From positions 40,839,680 through 40,903,679 of the forward strand of contig OZ038462.1 of NCBI GenBank assembly GCA_964036295.1: DNA of 64,000 bases. Direction: 5' to 3'. The position numbers and the translations under genes are program-made. Below are positions 45,010-64,000 of the stretch, in pieces. Origin of the DNA: Plumapathes pennacea (Eukaryota > Cnidaria > Anthozoa > Antipatharia > Myriopathidae). Under the pieces are notes generated by a model. It saw only the letters and a list, made by a program, of their open reading frames with translations. It searched no databases and was not told the origin of the DNA. How positions within the stretch are numbered: the stretch's first letter is position 1; each line of letters opens with the position of its first letter.

Positions 45010-45477
45010 TCGCTCGGAATGCTTAAATCTTGATTGCATGTCTTATCGTGAATGCGTTCGTCTTCTGGAGTTAAGACTGATCAAGAAACACAGGATCGTA
45101 CACAAGCCGTTTCAATCGCTCTCCGGAACAGTTCACGCGGTGGGATTTTTTATCTTCGGTGTCAATATTCATCTGTGCCAGATCAGCCATAACAAGCCTT
45201 TCTTCTTTAGTATTTTCTCCCCGAGCTAATTTTTTCCTTCTAAAACCTTTCCAGTGCCGAATTTTATTTGACTGTCTTCTGGTGTTAGATGCTTCAGACG
45301 AACCGAGGTCGTTTTTTTGTCCACAATGTTCGTAAACGGCTCCGGACGACTTCGCCGATAACTCGTTGTTTTGGTCCCAGTCTTCACTCGGAAACCTGAT
45401 TTTGGAGTATCCAGTTTAGTCACGACCAATCGAGCACACGGGCGTTGCAGGAAAATAATGACCGGCAAATACACCAA
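45010..45477 (-). pseudogene. Coding-like frame broken at an A-run, family unknown
   Basis: From about 45477 the minus strand reads through RLVVTKLDTPKSGFRVKTGT, RRSRPEPFTNIVDKK and RLKHLTPEDSQIKFGTGK to a stop at 45226. A one-base change of frame at the A-run at about 45228-45233 continues in similar charged sequence (LARGENTKEERLVMADLAQM, SGERLKRLVYDPVFLDQS) to a stop near 45070. Either it is a decayed gene or the homopolymer length is wrong. No domain recognised. Confidence 0.35.
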
Positions 45478-45479
45478 TC

Positions 45480-48020
45480 AGAGCGCGCGATTTCACCGGA
45501 AGTAACTCCAGCCATATAATAAGAGCTGATAACCCATGTCCAAGGTACCAATCAAATCAATGCCTAGAAATCCAATATCCGTGGTCCAGTTTTAATAATA
45601 ATAGCATATTCTCTCATTGGTCGCTTGTACAATGGCGGCATCCGTTCTTGAATTACTGCTTGTCTACAAATATAGCCCATTCCGGCAAAAGGGAAGTAAA
45701 CTTGGCTTAATATGCACGTCTTTGTCAGCTCACAAGAGCAGGTGTATTAGTGTGCTGAAGAGCAAGAATCTTCTCTATGAATTTCTAAAAGGCCCTTTTT
45801 ATCTGGAAAAAAGTTGTCCTTTCTCCTTGAAGTAATTTATTTCCATGCGTAGATTTAGTGTTTTGTGGCAAAAATTTTGCATCGGACAAGTATCTAAAAT
45901 TTTATGAATATATTCACCATACGATCGTGTGAGGAGAACCTTAAAAACAGTTCTAACCGAACCATTTGCCAAGTTCTAACTAAGAAAAACGATCCCTTCG
46001 CATGTATATTTGATACGGATGAGTGGCTGCGCACAAGCCTGCATACAAGCCAAGTCTAGTTATCTGGCAATACAGTGAAACATTGCATTACTCACGCGTT
46101 CAGTTGTTGCCCAAGTTTTTGTATACAGATGCTGGAACAGAAAGGCTTTTTCCGCATATAAAATGTTCAGTCGCCTTTTTAAATCCGTTCCATCTGTACG
46201 CCACTCTAATGAATCTAAAAATGTAATGCGTACTACGCCGTCATGTTAACGAAGTTGCGACACTAATAACGTCAGTCTTTTTGCGTGGTAGGAAATCATG
46301 GTCTCAAGAAATACGAAGCTGTACATGAACGCTAGAAAAGCTACGCGGAGGTGTCTAAAAGTTGCATGCATAGCCGACAACTAGTCATTAAAAGCCTCTT
46401 GTGATATAGCAGGACATGCAAAGCCACTACCCTTGACAATTACATATTGCGTTTTCCTGAGTCAAAGTGTTCACGTTGTGAACAATCAACATGGTTTTAA
46501 CATGAACACTGTTTACATAGATGAAAGGCATCTATTAACGAGAGTATAAATTTTCCGCATTATAGACGCAATTGTTTGTTAGTCAGTAGATTTTGCCGAA
46601 AGGAAAAGTTAAAATATACGTCGTGTACATTGCTTCTTGCGTCCTCCCTCGGGTGACCGTTTCTGTGTAACTAATCACGCGAAATTGCTCGTTACTCATG
46701 GTCAATTAGTAGGAACATTAGCAGTGAGTGAGTGAGTGGAGTTCGTGTCCTGTCAAAGGCAAATGCGAAACACAGTGAAGGGCAAGAACTGGCTCTTTTC
46801 CAGTTTTCCTGAATACCAAGCTGGACAACTTAGGCTGGACCTGTTTAATGCTTCTTGACATAGATGTATATATACACTCTACAGCTCAGCAACAGCTATA
46901 ACTACCGTGTCAAGTCTTTCGTTTGGCTGCTTTTTTATATATTTATCGCGGTTTTCCCTGCTCAAGTGTGGGAATTGGCTGATTTTTTTCGTTATCAGTA
47001 GCGCATAAGAGTAACTACCTGTTAGAAAATTCTGACCTATATCCGGCGAAAGGCCAGTCTGCAGAGAATCTCTTGATTTTACGAGAAATGATTATTGGAT
47101 GCAATATGTTAATCATTTCACATTTGGAGCGTAGCGTCTGACCACTTCTTAGAATCATTAAGGACTTTCATTGAGAGTGCTCACACCTTCAGGTTTCATT
47201 TGACAGTTCAGAGTTGGAAGCGAACACTGCTGTTAGAATGTACTAGTCATTGAGATCATTCATTTGAGCAGTTATGTTTGGAGTTTCATGAATTATATAT
47301 CTAGTACACTTCTGATTCATTCTGCACAAACATAGTCCCAGGAAGGTAAATTATCCCTTTATATACCGTAAAAACAAAATTTACATCCACAGTGATTACT
47401 GAATACGAGTTGTGCCTTCATTCCAATTTTGTGATGACGAACTTATTGAACTATGTACTCACGCATTCAGTTGTTATCCGAGTCACTGGGGTGTCCCTAA
47501 CTGTAGCTGCTGCGGTGTTCATTTCACTTGCGCCTTTAAATATATAATTTTATGCTTGCACACGCTACGCCCGCTCTAATCTAAAAACATAAGAAACTCT
47601 GATTTGTGTTTAGATCAAACTCGATAAAAGATTTATGCCGGAATTAGCATTTCCTGCTAAGACAAGCCTCTAATGACAATAACTGAACATAGATTGAGCG
47701 CTACAAACCTGGTACAGCTTCGTATTGTTTCGGATAACCTCATCAATCAATGTCACGAACCCATGACAGTTAACGAATATTGATTATCATGTAAAAGGCC
47801 TCTAGGTAACAATAACTAGCCAGTCCGTTTATTTTGTGTCGGAAAGAAAAACGTTAGTCTCTTTTCAAAAGAGTTCATCTGTTTTGTGCACGAAACTCTT
47901 GCAGCCAGATTAAGAAAAATATCCGCGAAGGAATTGTAAAGAACTGGTTTGGAAAGAAGGAATTGCCAGAGAAGTACTAAAAGGCATCTTATGCAATGGG
48001 CACTCTTCGAATGGTTGAAG
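45480..48020. other. Intergenic, no gene recognised
   Basis: Short unsupported frames only (45617-45835, 46023-46226). No repeats of note apart from 'gagtgagtgagtgg' near 46725. Confidence 0.5.
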
Positions 48021-48021
48021 A

Positions 48022-48198
48022 TACAGTCGAACCTCGCTATTTCGAACTCGGTTAATTCGAAATCCCCGTTATTTCGAAGTCAAGCCGAATCCCCGTGGAT
48101 GTATTTTTTCAGTCAATCATTTACTATCGGCTATATTTCGAACTTTTTTTCATGTCCCGTGCGACTTCGAAATAGCGGGGTTCGACTGTTCGACTGTA
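48022..48198. mobile_element. Pogo/Tigger-type MITE with TA flanks
   Basis: Starts 'tacagtcgaacctcgctatt' and ends 'gcggggttcgactg' plus 'ttcgactgta', with inner 'tcgaa' palindromes. The terminal motif CAGTCGAACCTCGCTATTTCGAA is reported here only in part; it matches the style of pogo/Tigger termini. No transposase. Confidence 0.65.
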
Positions 48199-48199
48199 T

Positions 48200-49697
48200 T
48201 TGCGAATTCTACTGTTTTAAAAGACAAGGAAACGTCTAACGGTTTTCCGGTAGCATTATACTTAATATTGTCATGTTTTAACGTTAGTAGATTGGAGTAA
48301 AATTGCAGATAAAAGTTTCAGTCATTAACTAACAGTTCATAAACTTCATCAAAAAAGTGTCGTGGATAAAAATTAGAGATCTCCTAGTATCTGCATAGAA
48401 CACATTTGAAAATATCAAAGTTACGTTATAGAAACTGAGGGGAATAAATATTATGCGACCTACCAATTGAAAAAAGAACAGTAATTTAAACTGAAAACAT
48501 ATATGCACAAGTGATAAACGAAACCAGTAAACTCACAAAAAATATAGTTGACTGATTACAACGGCTTTTCCTGGTTGAAATGCACCATTGTTGCGCGAGA
48601 CTTGATCGACGAATCTGGGGCCGTTTACAGAGTAACACGCATTATACAAGTTGGTTTGTATCAGGCGGCTCATTTGCTAATCAGAATAAAAGGCCGGCCG
48701 GCAGCCTTTTTCGGATGTTATCTTTCAGTTCTCACGACTAAAACTGAGCACTTTGATTTACATTTAAATAAACGTCAACGTTAATCACAACCCACTTAGC
48801 ATTATAGTAAGAAAGCTGTCGTAGCTTGGCAATAACATAGTTATGGGTTTCCTTTTTTTTTCAAGCAAATGCTACGTCAAAGACAAACCAGCTCCAAAGA
48901 GAACTAAATTGACGGCGTCGGCGTGAAGAAATACGTATAACCTAGATTGACCGAGGGTCGATGTGTGAAAGCTGGACGTCGTGAAGGAATTTCAAGCTGA
49001 CGTTTCGAGCGCTAGCCCTTCGTCTGGCCGTACTGTACCGTAAATGCTACGTCACACTTAATGACTGTTACCATGGTTCCCAGAGCTCCCTCAATCTAGA
49101 TGACTGTCGAAAAAATCGTGTAACTGCTTTGCTTTTGCGTTTGCTACGCTTTTGGATTGGTTCAAAGAGGTTTGGCAGCACTCTTGGTAAATCAGGAATA
49201 AAAGCAAACCCGATTGCGATCTTCTCGCCTAAGATGGAAATGGCGTTTTCTTGCATCGATGATCAGTTTCTTCTTAAGTACGTCCAAATGAAAATTACCG
49301 TCGTTTTTGATTGGTTGAAAGTTTTTCTTGCAGCCCAGTTGCAAATTGGCGATGCAAATACTAAAACCAAATTGGTTTTCGTTTACGAAAGTCATCCGAA
49401 AACCGCTTTCGTCGTTTAGAAACCACATGCGGACACAAAAGCAACCAAGGGATTGTTTATTATTACGGTATATAAACCTGAAAGAGCGATCAGCTTGATT
49501 GAACTAATATCAATTCTCATTACATCACTAATACATTAGAATTGGACGCATCCCATCCAGTAAGGAGAACTTGGTTTTTCATAACTTCCTGAGAGGAAAC
49601 CTGATTCATTGAATATGGACGATAATTATTAGCTGGGACTTCGTCCTAGCACTCTCATATTTTCTAAACGTGATTTATTTAGGAAAATTTTCACACA
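48200..49697. other. Intergenic with repeat debris
   Basis: Carries a retroelement-like 'gacgtttcgagcgctagccc' motif at about 49000 and a repeat at about 49125-49430 ('tttgcgtttgctacgctttt', 'ggattggttcaaa') that resembles about 33590-33630. The overlapping open frames there are repeat-derived. Confidence 0.4.
49674..49679 (-). terminator. Possible MAN2C1 polyadenylation signal
   Basis: AATAAA on the minus strand begins 18 bases after the MAN2C1 stop codon, which would give a very short 3' UTR. Confidence 0.35.
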
Positions 49698-63828
<14,131 letters not shown>

Positions 63829-64000
63829 CTGCAAATAACGCCCAAGACAGCGCTGTATGAGGCAGGAAAATAGTCTCGACCTGACAAAGGCCTGGTGCTC
63901 GAAAAATCAGCCATTACATTCTTTATACGGCGTTCACACGAATGTATAATGAAACATCCACATCAACCTTACGTTGATAAATTTTAAGTTTTACTGCACC

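Noticed and set aside
49068-49428. Overlapping frames on both strands
   Set aside because: Repeat-derived; similar sequence occurs near 33590.

Overview
The window looks like nuclear DNA of a cnidarian, most likely an anthozoan such as a stony coral. It is AT-rich, its genes are intron-rich with GT-AG splice sites, the conserved genes are animal orthologues (SUGT1, NXT, SUMF1, MAN2C1), and the spacers are full of short palindromic repeats of MITE type. No bacterial, phage, CRISPR, rRNA or tRNA feature was seen. The taxon is an inference; the gene identities rest on exon-by-exon reading. Splice phases agree across the models, except that one MAN2C1 exon boundary is uncertain by one base.

Layout. 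(1) About 0.5-18.1 kb is a diverged tandem duplication. Each unit ends in a complete four-exon gene for a secreted protein with the domain order signal peptide, PAN/apple, EGF, Link (5855-8353 and 15878-17999). A stub of a third first exon lies between them (about 10401-10462). The two upstream flanks align in patches but differ by MITE insertions and two small inversions. (2) 18614-23924 is the co-chaperone gene SUGT1 (plus strand). (3) 25443-29695 is the mRNA-export cofactor NXT (minus strand). Its last intron holds a 2.6-kb stretch bounded by inverted repeats, with a separate small four-exon gene inside. (4) 29892-35225 is SUMF1, the formylglycine-generating enzyme, head to head with NXT. 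(5) 36061-37221 is a class A GPCR with no intron in its coding region (minus strand). (6) About 37.3-49.7 kb is gene-poor, with repeats and a few decayed coding-like pieces. (7) 49698 to beyond 63828 is the 3' half of the cytosolic alpha-mannosidase MAN2C1 (minus strand, 18 exons seen, 5' end outside the window). A second GPCR, paralogous to the first, sits inside its 6.4-kb last intron.

The genes do not form one pathway. SUGT1, NXT, SUMF1 and MAN2C1 are housekeeping genes for protein folding, RNA export, sulfatase activation and free-oligosaccharide catabolism. The accessory material is the PAN-EGF-Link pair, the GPCR pair and the transposon layer. The most notable structures are the scrambled tandem duplication, the gene-bearing inverted-repeat block in the NXT intron, and an inverted copy of a 31-nt MAN2C1 exon that could pair with the original in the pre-mRNA.
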